Source: an uncultured Clostridia bacterium (GTDB lineage Bacteria > Bacillota > Clostridia > Lachnospirales > Lachnospiraceae). Taken from it: a stretch of DNA of 64,000 bases. Each line of letters opens with the position of its first letter. The first letter of the stretch is position 1. The stretch is from the NCBI GenBank assembly GCA_947385955.1, contig CANDNA010000005.1:122766-186765 (forward strand), in the 5' to 3' direction. The position numbers and the translations under genes are program-made. Of the stretch, positions 23,623 to 32,636 are shown piece after piece. Under the pieces are notes generated by a model. It saw only the letters and a list, made by a program, of their open reading frames with translations. It searched no databases and was not told the origin of the DNA.

Positions 23623-24819
23623 ATGAATGTACTTGTCATTAATTGCGGGAGTTCCTCACTGAAATATCAGCTCATAGACAGTGGGACTCAGGAGGTTCTG
23701 GCAAAGGGGCTGTGTGAGAGAATCGGAATTGCGGGCAGTGCCATTATCCATCAGCCTGCGGGGGGAGAAAAGAAAAAAACAGAAGCGGATATGCCGGATC
23801 ATACGGCAGCAGTATCCCTTGTCATTGAAAAACTGACAGATGCGTCAGTCGGGGTAATAAAGAGTCCAAAAGAGATCGATGCAGTAGGGCATCGTATCGT
23901 ACATGGAGGAGAAAAATTTGCAGGCAGTGTGGTACTGACAGATGAGGTCATTGCCGAAATCGAAAAATGCAGTGATCTTGCACCACTGCACAATCCGGCC
24001 AATCTGATCGGGATCCGTTCCTGTATGGAGATCATGCCGGGAATCCCGATGGTGGGAGTATTTGATACTGCATTTCATCAGACCATGCCGAAAAAGGCAT
24101 ATTTGTACGGGCTTCCTTATGAATATTACGATACGTATAAGATACGCCGGTATGGTTTCCACGGTACCAGTCACGATTTTGTATCGGACCGTGCGGCGCA
24201 GATACTGGGCAGAAAGCGGGAAGAGCTGAAAATCATCGTATGCCATCTGGGGAACGGCGCTTCTGTATCTGCGGTGGATCAGGGAAAGAGTGTGGACACT
24301 TCTATGGGCCTGACACCGCTGGAAGGATTGATTATGGGGACCCGCTGCGGCGATCTGGACCCTGCCGTGATCCCGTTCCTGGCCGGTAAACTGGGCGTGA
24401 GTGCGGAGGAAGTCATCGATATCTGCAATAAAAAGTCGGGTGTCCTGGGGCTTTCCGGCCTTTCCAGTGATTTCCGTGATCTGGCAGAGGCGGCCGCAGA
24501 GGGAAAGGAAATGGCACAGACTGCTCTGGAGGCATATGCTTATCGGGTAGGAAAATACATTGGTGCTTATGCAGCGGCTATGAATGGTGTGGATGTGATT
24601 GTGTTTACGGCAGGAGCCGGGGAGAACAATGCGGAGGTCAGAAAGCTGATCGGACAGTACATTGGCTTTTTGGGTACCAATATTGATGAAGAAAAGAATA
24701 AAGTCAGAGGGGAAGAGATCATCCTGTCCGACGAAGGGGCAAAGGTGGTAACGATGGTAGTGCCCACCAATGAAGAACTGGCAATCGCCAGAGAAACCGT
24801 GCGTCTGACAGAAAAATAA
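23623..24819 (+). CDS. ackA: Acetate kinase
   Basis: 398 residues, full length. N-terminal phosphate loop VINCGSSSLKYQL, FDTAFHQTMP, RYGFHGTSH and HLGNGASVSA are all acetate kinase marks. GAGENN near 325-330 is the ATP-binding end. It makes ATP and acetate from acetyl phosphate, the main energy-yielding step of mixed-acid fermentation. The usual partner pta is not in the window. GGGAGG precedes the ATG. A strong terminator follows. Confidence 0.96.
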   Translation: MNVLVINCGSSSLKYQLIDSGTQEVLAKGLCERIGIAGSAIIHQPAGGEKKKTEADMPDHTAAVSLVIEKLTDASVGVIKSPKEIDAVGHRIVHGGEKFAGSVVLTDEVIAEIEKCSDLAPLHNPANLIGIRSCMEIMPGIPMVGVFDTAFHQTMPKKAYLYGLPYEYYDTYKIRRYGFHGTSHDFVSDRAAQILGRKREELKIIVCHLGNGASVSAVDQGKSVDTSMGLTPLEGLIMGTRCGDLDPAVIPFLAGKLGVSAEEVIDICNKKSGVLGLSGLSSDFRDLAEAAAEGKEMAQTALEAYAYRVGKYIGAYAAAMNGVDVIVFTAGAGENNAEVRKLIGQYIGFLGTNIDEEKNKVRGEEIILSDEGAKVVTMVVPTNEELAIARETVRLTEK

Positions 24820-24864
24820 GAAACCGTATCCGGCCTGTGATCTGGCAGGCAGGGAAAGCATAAG

Positions 24865-24916
24865 ACAGAGAATACCCGGTTACTTTCAGAGGTAACAGGG
24901 GGTTCTCTGTTTTTTT
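24865..24916 (+). terminator. Terminator of ackA
   Basis: Outer stem ACAGAGAA/TTCTCTGT (24865-24872 with 24903-24910), an inner stem GGTTAC/GTAAC, then a run of T. Confidence 0.9.
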
Positions 24917-24936
24917 GATGTGAAGAAGGAAAACGA

Positions 24937-24968
24937 TTGACAGTCCATTAATGATAATTTATTATAAT
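24937..24968 (+). promoter_or_regulatory. Promoter of the perR-rbr operon with overlapping Per-box-like dyad
   Basis: TTGACA (24937-24942), 17-bp spacer, TATTAT (24960-24965). The -10 region is embedded in an AT-rich imperfect dyad (GATAAT-TT-ATTATA) similar to the PerR consensus TTATAATNATTATAA. This suggests autorepression. Confidence 0.65.
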
Positions 24969-25000
24969 TAATATATATTCTCATTAAAAGGAGATCAGGT

Positions 25001-25471
25001 ATGTCAGGTGGGAGAAATACCGTGCAGAAAGAACTGGTATTGCAGACCGTATCTGCAATGCACAGTCATCCTACGGCGGAAGAAGTGCATGATCGGATCA
25101 TACAAAGTTACCCTTCGATTGGTAAGGCAACTGTGTACAGAAATCTGAATACACTGGCAGAGAACGGAAAAATATGCCGGGTTGCCATGCCGGACGGGGC
25201 AGACTGCTATGACCATCGGACCGATGGACATTATCATATCCGCTGCGTTTCCTGCCGGAAGGTATTTGACGCGGGATTTCCCTTTATGCCGGAACTGACA
25301 GAACGGGCCGGCAGAGAGGAACCAGGGTTTTTGCTTACAGGCCATACACTGCTCTTTGAGGGGATCTGTCCGGATTGTCAGAGAACGGGCGGATTTTCCG
25401 GTATGGGAGAGGAACAGGAAACAAAAGAAAAACAACAATCAAACACAAAAGGAGAGAATACCAATGGCTGA
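25001..25471 (+). CDS. perR: Fur-family repressor, PerR-like, second copy
   Basis: 156 residues. DNA-binding half with [17 protein letters not shown]; sensing half with [13 protein letters not shown] and two Cys-x2-Cys pairs (CVSC, CPDC). The C-terminal tail of about 25 residues is low-complexity and hydrophilic (many Glu, Lys, Gln, Thr) and its DNA carries the ribosome site of the next gene, with an 8-bp overlap. It should control the rubrerythrin and rubredoxin/GltB-like genes in the same operon in response to peroxide or metal. AAAGGAG precedes the ATG. The paralogue at 8874 is clearly different in sequence. Confidence 0.8.
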   Translation: MSGGRNTVQKELVLQTVSAMHSHPTAEEVHDRIIQSYPSIGKATVYRNLNTLAENGKICRVAMPDGADCYDHRTDGHYHIRCVSCRKVFDAGFPFMPELTERAGREEPGFLLTGHTLLFEGICPDCQRTGGFSGMGEEQETKEKQQSNTKGENTNG

Positions 25472-26003
25472 TTTGAAGGGAACGAAAACAGAAGCAAATC
25501 TGAAAGCAGCATTTGCAGGAGAATCGCAGGCAAGAAATAAATACACTTATTTTGCTTCCAAAGCGAAAAAGGATGGTTATGTACAGATTGCCGCATTATT
25601 TGAAGAAACGGCGGCCAATGAAAAAGAGCATGCAAAGATGTGGTATAAGCTGCTCAATGGGGGGATCGGATCTACAGCGGAGAATTTAAAAGAGGCTGCA
25701 GAAGGGGAACATTTTGAATGGACGGATATGTATGCCGCATTTGCAAAGGAAGCAAGGGAAGAAGGGTTTGAAGAGATCGCAGCTTTGTTTGAAGGTGTGG
25801 GAGCCATTGAGAAGGAACATGAGGAGCGGTACAGAAAACTGATTGCCAATCTGGAAGCAGATGCGGTCTTTTCCAAAGACGGGGATGTCATCTGGCAGTG
25901 TGCAAACTGCGGTCACATCTGTGTGGGGAAAAAAGCGCCGGAGATCTGTCCTGTCTGTGCACATCCCCAGGCTTATTTTCAGGTGAAGGCAGAAAACTAC
26001 TAG
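25464..26003 (+). CDS. rbr: Rubrerythrin
   Basis: 179 residues from ATG25464 (AAAGGAGAG site). The N-terminal ferritin-like domain has the di-iron ligands in [13 protein letters not shown] and AIEKEHEE. The C-terminal rubredoxin domain has CANCGH and CPVC. It reduces hydrogen peroxide in the cytoplasm of anaerobes. This is the classical domain order, in contrast to the reverse rubrerythrin at 9401. It overlaps the repressor gene by 8 bp and is followed after 12 bp by a rubredoxin-fused FMN enzyme, a possible electron donor. Confidence 0.95.
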   Translation: MADLKGTKTEANLKAAFAGESQARNKYTYFASKAKKDGYVQIAALFEETAANEKEHAKMWYKLLNGGIGSTAENLKEAAEGEHFEWTDMYAAFAKEAREEGFEEIAALFEGVGAIEKEHEERYRKLIANLEADAVFSKDGDVIWQCANCGHICVGKKAPEICPVCAHPQAYFQVKAENY

Positions 26004-26015
26004 GAGGGGCGCTGT

Positions 26016-27347
26016 ATGGCAAAATACAAATGTAGTGTATGTGGTTATCTGTATGATGAAGAAAAAGAGGGGAAGCCTTTTGCGGAGCTGGATGCCTGTC
26101 CGGTCTGTAAACAGCCTGCGTCGGCATTTCAGAAACAGGCGGAACTCACCGGGCCGGTATCGGATTACCGTTACATGAAAGAAATACAGGAAATGGCGGC
26201 CACCGGAAAGCCGATTATTGAGGCGATGGGAACCAGGATGCCCATGCCGGGCTGGGATGATATCCTGATCCTGGGAGCACAGTTAAATCCGCCGCCGTTA
26301 GATGAGCATGCACCGGTGGATATGACGACAATCATCGGCAGACATGCCAAAAAGCCGATGGTACTGGCAGGGCCGGTGTATATTTCCCATATGTCCTTTG
26401 GCGCTTTGTCCAAAGAAGTGAAAATCGCACTGGCAAAGGGCAGTGCAGCGGCAGGAACGGCCATGTGCAGCGGGGAGGGAGGTATTCTGCCGGAAGAAAA
26501 AGCGGCGGCCGCCAAATATATTTTTGAATATGTGCCCAATCTTTACAGCGTAACGCCGGATAATCTGAAAAGTTCGGATGCTATTGAAATTAAGATAGGA
26601 CAGGGGACCAAGCCAGGTATGGGCGGTCATCTGCCGGGAGAAAAAGTAACGCCGGAGATTGCCAGAATCAGAAATAAGCCGCTGGGAAAGGATGTGATCA
26701 GCCCATCCAAATTCCCGGATATAAATACAAAAGAAGAGCTGAAGGCTTTGGTAGAGCAGCTTCGTTTTGCTTCTGACGGAAGGCCCATAGGAATCAAGAT
26801 TGCCGCCGGTAAAATTGAGAAGGATCTGGAGTACTGTGTCTTTGCAGGAGCGGATTTTGTGACCATTGACGGCAGAGGGGGAGCCACAGGAGCCAGTCCC
26901 CGCCTGGTACGGGATGCCACCAGTGTACCCACCATCTATGCCCTGCACCGGGCAAGAAAGTATCTGGACAGCATGGGTTCTGATATGTCGCTGGTGATAA
27001 CCGGAGGACTGAGGGTTTCCTCAGACTTTGCCAAAGCGCTGGCTATGGGCGCAGATGCAGTGGCGGTTGCCAGCGCAGCTATGGTGGCGGCGGCCTGCAG
27101 ACAGTATCGTATCTGCGGCAGCGGGAAATGTCCTGTAGGAGTGGCGACTCAGGATCCGGTGCTGCGGGCGGAGCTGAAAGTGGAAGAGGCCGCCGGAAGA
27201 GTTGCCAATTACCTGAAATGCAGCTTTGCGGAGCTGGAGACTTTTGCCAGAATCACAGGGCATGAAAGAGTACATGACCTGAATCCGGAAGATCTGGCGA
27301 CCATCAGCAGAGAGATTTCAGAATATACAGAAATAGCACATGTTTAA
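26016..27347 (+). CDS. Rubredoxin-fused glutamate synthase-like FMN protein
   Basis: 443 residues. An N-terminal rubredoxin (Cys6, Cys9, Cys28, Cys31) is joined to a GltB-type FMN domain (about 95-430). The FMN part has SHMSFGALS, KPGMGGHLPG and DGRGGATGASP. A cysteine group CGSGKCPVGVATQDP matches the iron-sulfur/FMN region of glutamate synthases. The glutaminase and central domains of true glutamate synthase are missing, so it is unlikely to be a complete GOGAT. In an operon with PerR and rubrerythrin, an oxidoreductase passing electrons to rubrerythrin is a fair inference. GGAGG lies before the ATG. Confidence 0.82.
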   Translation: MAKYKCSVCGYLYDEEKEGKPFAELDACPVCKQPASAFQKQAELTGPVSDYRYMKEIQEMAATGKPIIEAMGTRMPMPGWDDILILGAQLNPPPLDEHAPVDMTTIIGRHAKKPMVLAGPVYISHMSFGALSKEVKIALAKGSAAAGTAMCSGEGGILPEEKAAAAKYIFEYVPNLYSVTPDNLKSSDAIEIKIGQGTKPGMGGHLPGEKVTPEIARIRNKPLGKDVISPSKFPDINTKEELKALVEQLRFASDGRPIGIKIAAGKIEKDLEYCVFAGADFVTIDGRGGATGASPRLVRDATSVPTIYALHRARKYLDSMGSDMSLVITGGLRVSSDFAKALAMGADAVAVASAAMVAAACRQYRICGSGKCPVGVATQDPVLRAELKVEEAAGRVANYLKCSFAELETFARITGHERVHDLNPEDLATISREISEYTEIAHV

Positions 27348-27352
27348 ACCCC

Positions 27353-27385
27353 AAAAGTCCGTTTCTCTGTGAAATGGACTTTTTT
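27353..27385 (+). terminator. Terminator of the perR-rbr operon
   Basis: A 12-bp stem with one G-U pair (AAAAGTCCGTTT with AAATGGACTTTT), 7-nt loop and a T-tract at 27379-27385. Confidence 0.9.
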
Positions 27386-27420
27386 GACAGATTCCCCAAA
27401 TGTGTACAGCAGCGGGATGA

Positions 27421-27449
27421 TTGCAAAAAAGTGGATTCTGGTATATGAT
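27421..27449 (+). promoter_or_regulatory. Promoter of cca
   Basis: TTGCAA (27421-27426), 17-bp spacer, TATGAT (27444-27449), 32 bp before the start codon. Confidence 0.55.
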
Positions 27450-27481
27450 AAATACAAATTTGTCTTAAAAAGGAGTGCATT

Positions 27482-28798
27482 ATGCGGATCTGTCTGCCCA
27501 AACAGGTGAATACCATACTGGATATCCTGCATACCGCCGGCTATGAGGCGTATGCGGTGGGCGGCTGTGTGCGGGATTCCCTGCTGGGAAAGGAACCGGA
27601 TGACTGGGACATCACCACTTCGGCCCGGCCTTGTCAGGTGAAAGCACTGTTTCGGCGTACTGTGGATACCGGAATCCGTCATGGCACAGTAACCGTACTG
27701 CTACAGGGGGAGAGCTTTGAAGTCACGACTTATCGGATTGACGGCATCTATGAGGATGGCCGCCATCCCAGTGAGGTTACTTTTACCGGGGATTTGAAAG
27801 AGGATCTGCGGCGCCGGGATTTTACGATCAATGCAATGGCATACAATGAAACAGAGGGACTTGTGGATGCATTTGGCGGAATACAGGATCTGGAAGAAGG
27901 TGTGATCCGCTGTGTCGGGGATGCGGGCGAGCGGTTTGGAGAAGATGCGCTGCGGATGATGCGGGCGGTGCGGTTTTCGGCGCAGCTTGGTTTTACCATA
28001 GAGCCCGGGACACAGGCAGCAATCAGGAAACTGGCGCCTGACCTGAGTCAGGTCAGTGCGGAGCGGATTCATACCGAACTGGTAAAATTATTGATTTCCC
28101 CCCATCCGGATATGCTGCGGGTGGCCTGGGAGAATGGCATTACGGCACAGGTTTTGCCGGAATTTGACAGGGCCATGCAGATGCCTCAGAATCATCCCCA
28201 TCATAAATATTCTGTGGGAGAGCATACGCTGCACAGCCTGACGGCCATTGAGCCGGACCGGGTGCTGCGCCTGGTGATGCTGTTTCATGATCTGGGCAAA
28301 CCGCTCTGCCATACAGTGGATGCGGAAGGAATTGATCATTTCAAAGGGCATGGGGAGATTGGCCGGGAGATTGCGGAAAATGTACTGACCCGTCTGAAAT
28401 TTGACAATGTGACAAAGGATAAGGTGGCGAAACTGGTACAGTACCACGATTATAACATACCGGAGTCTCCGAAAGGAGTACGGAAGGCAGCTTCCAGAAT
28501 CGGGCCGGATCTGTTTCCGCTGTTGTTTCCGGTCAAACGGGCGGATATAGCGGCCCAGAGCGGCTACAGGCAGGCAGAAAAGCTGCGGACGCTGGAACAT
28601 GTGGAAGAGATATACCGGGAGATTCTGGCTTCGGCCCAGTGTCTGACATTGAAAGATCTGGCAGTGAGCGGCAGGGATCTGATCGGGGCCGGTATGAAGC
28701 CGGGCCGGGAGATGGGAGAGACATTGGAACGCCTGCTGGCTCTGGTGCTGGAGAATCCGGAATGCAATACAAAAGAATATCTCCTGACACAGATTTAG
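27482..28798 (+). CDS. cca: CCA tRNA nucleotidyltransferase (class II, HD type)
   Basis: 438 residues. The head domain has VGGCVRDSLLG and DDWDITTSA, the catalytic GG and DxD elements, and RRRDFTINAMAYN follows. The ATP-selecting region and a tRNA-binding body come next. The C-terminal half contains an HD domain (FHDLGKP and HDYN). It adds or repairs the 3' CCA of tRNAs, which fits the three tRNA genes in this window that do not encode CCA. AAAGGAG precedes the ATG. Confidence 0.92.
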   Translation: MRICLPKQVNTILDILHTAGYEAYAVGGCVRDSLLGKEPDDWDITTSARPCQVKALFRRTVDTGIRHGTVTVLLQGESFEVTTYRIDGIYEDGRHPSEVTFTGDLKEDLRRRDFTINAMAYNETEGLVDAFGGIQDLEEGVIRCVGDAGERFGEDALRMMRAVRFSAQLGFTIEPGTQAAIRKLAPDLSQVSAERIHTELVKLLISPHPDMLRVAWENGITAQVLPEFDRAMQMPQNHPHHKYSVGEHTLHSLTAIEPDRVLRLVMLFHDLGKPLCHTVDAEGIDHFKGHGEIGREIAENVLTRLKFDNVTKDKVAKLVQYHDYNIPESPKGVRKAASRIGPDLFPLLFPVKRADIAAQSGYRQAEKLRTLEHVEEIYREILASAQCLTLKDLAVSGRDLIGAGMKPGREMGETLERLLALVLENPECNTKEYLLTQI

Positions 28799-28820
28799 CG
28801 CATTTTTCCGTATACTGACT

Positions 28821-28829
28821 CATAAGATA
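28821..28829 (+). promoter_or_regulatory. Possible sigma-K-type -10 element before the spore coat gene
   Basis: CATAAGATA matches the late mother-cell -10 pattern CATANNNTA, 30 bp before the start codon. No convincing -35 AC element at the right distance was seen, so this is weak. Confidence 0.3.
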
Positions 28830-28858
28830 GGTAGTGACCAATCTTAGGGGGAATATAC

Positions 28859-29842
28859 GTGAATGACAGAGCAGTCAGCGTGCTTTCAGAATATGATTTT
28901 GAAGTAGTCCGGACCTGGAAGGGGAGAGGTTCCATCCTGTTTGAAACACCGGATGGATTGCGGATTTTAAAAGAATACACCGGGTTCACAGACAAACTCA
29001 TGCTGCAGAATGCATTGCTCACCCATATCAGGGAGAAAAGCGGCCTTATGGTGGAAGAGATTCTTTCCAATAAAGAAGGTGTGCTGTGGACAAAAGACCA
29101 GAGCCAGAATGTCTATATCGTAAAGACTTATTTTGGCGGAAGAGAATGCAGTATCCGGGACGGAGAAGAGTGCCGTCAGGCAGCCGGACTGCTGGCCAGG
29201 CTGCATAAGGCGATGGTAATGCCGGCTGTTTCCGGACAGGAGGCGCCGATACTGCGGATGGATCGGGAGTATGAAAAGCATAACCGGGAACTGCGGAAGG
29301 TCCGCAAGTTTCTGAGAAATAAAAGCCAGAAAAATGATTTTGAAATTTATCTGCTGCGTCATTATGACAGCTTTATGGAAAAAGCGTTTGAGGTGGCGGA
29401 GAGATGGAAAGCCAGCCGGATTTCCGAATATTATGAACAGATTGCATCTGATGGGATCTGGTGCCACGGGGATTATCAGTACCACAACCTGCTGCTGGAC
29501 GGGGATGAAATGTGCGTTATAAACTTTGAAAAATGTGTCTGCGACAGCCAGGTCAGAGATTTGTACCTGTTTCTGCGCAAACTTCTGGAGAAAAATAACT
29601 GGTCATCTTCGGTGGGCGACGGTCTGTTAGAAGCCTATCAGAAGGAACGGCCTCTGTCGGAGGAGGAGCTGTGCCAGTTGTATTATCGTCTGGCATATCC
29701 GGAAAAATTCTGGAAGATCGTGAATTTTTATTATAATGCGGGAAAAGCATGGATTCCAGGCAGAAATATGGAAAAATTTGATAAACTGCTGAAGCAGGAA
29801 CGGGATAAGGAGTTGTTTCTGCAAACGATTCTGCCGGGTTAA
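28859..29842 (+). CDS. CotS-family spore coat protein (kinase-like fold)
   Basis: 327 residues, GTG start at 28859 with AGGGGG 7 bases upstream. The fold is that of aminoglycoside/choline kinases: HGDYQYHNLLL near 203-213 is the catalytic loop HGDxxxxN. The following metal motif, usually IDFE, reads INFE here, which would weaken or abolish ATP-dependent activity. CotS, CotI and YutH proteins of this group sit in spore coats. Their kinase activity is mostly unproven. The C-terminal region is Lys/Glu-rich. It follows cca by 60 bp. Confidence 0.78.
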   Translation: MNDRAVSVLSEYDFEVVRTWKGRGSILFETPDGLRILKEYTGFTDKLMLQNALLTHIREKSGLMVEEILSNKEGVLWTKDQSQNVYIVKTYFGGRECSIRDGEECRQAAGLLARLHKAMVMPAVSGQEAPILRMDREYEKHNRELRKVRKFLRNKSQKNDFEIYLLRHYDSFMEKAFEVAERWKASRISEYYEQIASDGIWCHGDYQYHNLLLDGDEMCVINFEKCVCDSQVRDLYLFLRKLLEKNNWSSSVGDGLLEAYQKERPLSEEELCQLYYRLAYPEKFWKIVNFYYNAGKAWIPGRNMEKFDKLLKQERDKELFLQTILPG

Positions 29843-29877
29843 AGCAGGCAGAAGGGCAAGGCACAAAGGGATGAAAA

Positions 29878-31449
29878 ATGAAAAAACGTGGGAGTATTAC
29901 ACTATTGTTGCTGGTCGGTCTGCTGTGTATGATACTGTCAGCCTGCGGATCGGATCAGGGTGTTCAGATCGGATTTCTGGAAAGCGGAGGGGAAGCTGCG
30001 GAAGAAACGGAAAGCGTGGCAGCAGATACAGGATTCCGCATTATGGAACCGGGAGAATATGATTCCAAAGATACCGCCGTGGTTGTCAGAGTGATGGAAA
30101 ACGAAAAAAAGATCACATTTCTGAACCGGATTGTCAATAAGAATTATACACTGCACTATGACGGTACCACTGTAATTACAGATAAATACGGAGAAGCGAT
30201 GTCGGCGGCTCAGTTGTCTCCGGGGGATATTGTGGATGTGAATTTTCAGCATATACCTAAAAAATGTGTGTCCATCGCAGTATCTTCTGCTGCATGGGAT
30301 GTGGATGTGACCACCGGGTTTGAAGTGAATCAGGTCAGGGGACAGATTACATTTAACGGTGAACTGTATACACTTGCAGACCGGATGGTGCTGCTTTCTC
30401 AGGGCGAGGAGATCGAGCTGACGGATTTGAATGAAAGGGATGTGCTGTCTGTACAGGGGATTGACAATACGGTTTACAGTATCCTGGTGGACAAAGGGCA
30501 TGGCTATCTGCGTCTGACAGGAACGGAGTATTTTGTGGACGGCTTTATTGAGGTGGGGCAGGAGATGGTGCAGCGTATTACCGAGGATATGCTGCTGACT
30601 GTTCCGGAAGGGGAATATGCGGTAGTCGTCCGAAACGGCAGGCATGGCGGCAGTAAGGATACGGTAATTTACAGAGATGAGGAAACTGTGCTGGATGTAT
30701 CGGATCTGAAGGGAGAAGAGATCAAAACCGGCAATGTGTTTTTCACGCTGACGCCGGCGGATGCCAATGTATACATTGATGGAGAAAAGATTGATACCTC
30801 CACGTATGTGACTTTGGAATATGGGATTCATCAGATGATTGTCAAGGCTTCCGGATATGAGACCATCAGCCAGTATCTGAAGGTGGGGCAGGAAAATGCC
30901 AATCTGAATGTAGAGATGGAGCCGGACGGCAGCGGTCAGAGTCTGGATGGAAATACACAGGAGCCGGAAGCGGCGGACGGCGGAATCGGTGAAGAAAACA
31001 GTGACGAAGGGGTACGCACCCAAATCGGGGATGCCGCATCGGAAACTGCCGATGACCATAAGGAAGATCAAAAAACAGATACCCGGAAAGACAATACCGG
31101 AAGTGGTGACGGTCAGATACCGGACGGGGAAGTGGTCAGCGGAAACGGGACCTGGCGGGTGAAGATCAATGCACCGAAAAATGTGGAGGTGTATCTGGAC
31201 GGCAGTTATGTGGGACTGACGCCGGTGAGCTTTTCCAAAAAAGAGGGCACTCATGTTATTTCCCTGCGTAAGAACGGATATCAGACAAGAAGCTATACCA
31301 TACAGGTAGATGACGAGGAAAAAGATATGGAGCTGTCTTTCTCGGAGCTGGTGAAAAAACCGGTGAACGGACTGGGCGGCCTGGATACAACAGGATTAGG
31401 AGACGGAACATGGACCAACGATATACTTTCACAGACTTTGTTCAATTGA
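29878..31449 (+). CDS. PEGA-domain lipoprotein
   Basis: 523 residues. A lipoprotein signal ends LSACGS, with Cys24 as the lipidated residue. A beta-rich region (about 50-280) follows with several SH3-like strands. Two PEGA modules are visible: near 285-345 (TPADANVYIDGEKI, GIHQMIVKASGY) and near 423-485 (NVEVYLDGSYVG, EGTHVISLRKNGY). A Glu/Asp/Gly-rich linker of about 75 residues separates them. PEGA domains are surface-protein repeats, probably for peptidoglycan or protein contact. The protein is anchored outside the membrane. Its 3' end overlaps mazG by 40 bp. Confidence 0.85.
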   Translation: MKKRGSITLLLLVGLLCMILSACGSDQGVQIGFLESGGEAAEETESVAADTGFRIMEPGEYDSKDTAVVVRVMENEKKITFLNRIVNKNYTLHYDGTTVITDKYGEAMSAAQLSPGDIVDVNFQHIPKKCVSIAVSSAAWDVDVTTGFEVNQVRGQITFNGELYTLADRMVLLSQGEEIELTDLNERDVLSVQGIDNTVYSILVDKGHGYLRLTGTEYFVDGFIEVGQEMVQRITEDMLLTVPEGEYAVVVRNGRHGGSKDTVIYRDEETVLDVSDLKGEEIKTGNVFFTLTPADANVYIDGEKIDTSTYVTLEYGIHQMIVKASGYETISQYLKVGQENANLNVEMEPDGSGQSLDGNTQEPEAADGGIGEENSDEGVRTQIGDAASETADDHKEDQKTDTRKDNTGSGDGQIPDGEVVSGNGTWRVKINAPKNVEVYLDGSYVGLTPVSFSKKEGTHVISLRKNGYQTRSYTIQVDDEEKDMELSFSELVKKPVNGLGGLDTTGLGDGTWTNDILSQTLFN

Positions 31450-32150
31450 TAGAAAGACTTCGGGGAGAAGGAGGATGCCCCTGGGACAGGGAACAGACAC
31501 ATAACAGTTTAAAGCCCTGTATGACAGAAGAAACTGCAGAGCTGCTGGCCGCAATCCGCATTTATGAAGCCAGCGGCGATGGGGAAAATATGCAGGAGGA
31601 GCTGGGCGATATTCTGCTGCAGGTGGTGATGCACAGCGTAATTGCCCAGGAGGAGGGCCTGTTTACCATTGAGGATGTGATTCAGGGGGTATCGGAAAAG
31701 ATGGTACGGCGTCATCCCCATGTATTTGGCGCCGTGGAGGCAGATACTTCGGAACAGGTGTTATCAAACTGGGAAGAAATCAAGAAAAAGGAAAAAGCAG
31801 GGAAGAGCTGGATCCGGTCTCCCCTGCGGGAGATACCGGAAGAACTGCCGGCACTGGCAAGGGCCTGCAAGGTCCTCAAAAAAGCGGACAGGCTCTATGG
31901 CCTGGGGGACGGGCCGGAAACCTTCTGGCAGCGGATGGAAGCGGCTCTGGATGGCCTGAAGCAGGCCCGGAGCAGAAAAGAAGCCTCAGAAAGAGAAGGG
32001 CTCAATACGGCAGAAGAGACAGAGCAACGGTTTGCGGATGTGCTTTGGCTGCTTTCGGAATTTGCTTACAGAGAGAAGCTGGCGCCGGAGCAGGTGCTGG
32101 CGGACAGAATTGCGGAAAATGTGGAGCTTTTCGAGCCGGAGACAGAATAA
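31410..32150 (+). CDS. mazG: Nucleoside triphosphate pyrophosphohydrolase MazG
   Basis: 246 residues. The N-terminus GGCPWDREQTHNSL and EETAELL are MazG marks, with a second EE-type helical unit near 175-230. It hydrolyses NTPs to NMPs and pyrophosphate and is thought to clear abnormal nucleotides. In B. subtilis the equivalent gene (yabN) begins the same gene order seen here. The start ATG31410 lies inside the PEGA gene and is supported by AGGAGA 8 bases upstream, so the 40-bp overlap is real. Confidence 0.92.
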   Translation: MDQRYTFTDFVQLIERLRGEGGCPWDREQTHNSLKPCMTEETAELLAAIRIYEASGDGENMQEELGDILLQVVMHSVIAQEEGLFTIEDVIQGVSEKMVRRHPHVFGAVEADTSEQVLSNWEEIKKKEKAGKSWIRSPLREIPEELPALARACKVLKKADRLYGLGDGPETFWQRMEAALDGLKQARSRKEASEREGLNTAEETEQRFADVLWLLSEFAYREKLAPEQVLADRIAENVELFEPETE

Positions 32151-32154
32151 TTTC

Positions 32155-32183
32155 TTGACAAACATGGTAAATATGTATATAAA
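32155..32183 (+). promoter_or_regulatory. Promoter of hupA
   Basis: TTGACA (32155-32160), 17-bp spacer, TATAAA (32178-32183). Near-consensus, as expected for an abundant protein. Confidence 0.85.
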
Positions 32184-32251
32184 TATATATAGCGTTTCGG
32201 CGAGAAACGCCTGTCACATGAATAAAAGTCATTTAACAGGAGGAATCCATA

Positions 32252-32527
32252 ATGAACAAAACAGAATTGGTTGCGGCTATTGCCGATCAGACAGAACTTT
32301 CCAGGAAAGATGCGGAAAAGGCATTAAAGGCTTTTACTGATATCGTTGCAGACGAATTAAAGAAGGGCGAAAAAGTTCAGTTGGTTGGCTTTGGTACATT
32401 TGAAGTATCCGAGAGACCCGCAAGGGAAGGAAGAAATCCGCAGACCGGAGAACCGATGCCGATTGCTGCTTCCAAAGCTCCGAAGTTCAAAGCAGGCAAA
32501 GCGTTGAAGGATATGGTAAACGCATAA
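32252..32527 (+). CDS. hupA: DNA-binding protein HU
   Basis: 91 residues, the normal HU size. MNKTELVAAIAD, the core GFGTFEV, and RPAREGRNPQTGE, which is the DNA-contacting beta arm, are all present. HU bends DNA without sequence preference and compacts the chromosome. It has its own promoter and its own terminator, so it is a separate highly expressed unit inside the mazG-ftsH block. AGGAGG precedes the ATG. Confidence 0.97.
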   Translation: MNKTELVAAIADQTELSRKDAEKALKAFTDIVADELKKGEKVQLVGFGTFEVSERPAREGRNPQTGEPMPIAASKAPKFKAGKALKDMVNA

Positions 32528-32542
32528 AAGGTAGAGATGGGA

Positions 32543-32610
32543 GGCGGTTACTTCGGTAGCTGCCTTGTTTTCGCTATCGTGGAAATTCCTGCAAAGCAGG
32601 ATTCTTTTTC
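32543..32610 (+). terminator. Tandem terminators of hupA
   Basis: First hairpin: 9-bp stem (32543-32551 with 32556-32564) closed by a C(UUCG)G tetraloop, then TTGTTTT. A second hairpin TCCTGC/GCAGGA (32587-32601) follows with TTCTTTTT. Two in a row suit a strongly transcribed gene. Confidence 0.88.
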
Positions 32611-32636
32611 AGGCAGGAAGAGGAAGGAAACGGGCC

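Noticed and set aside
29938..31254. 438-codon minus-strand frame opposite the PEGA lipoprotein
   Set aside because: Rich in His, Cys and Ile as expected from antisense codons; no family features.
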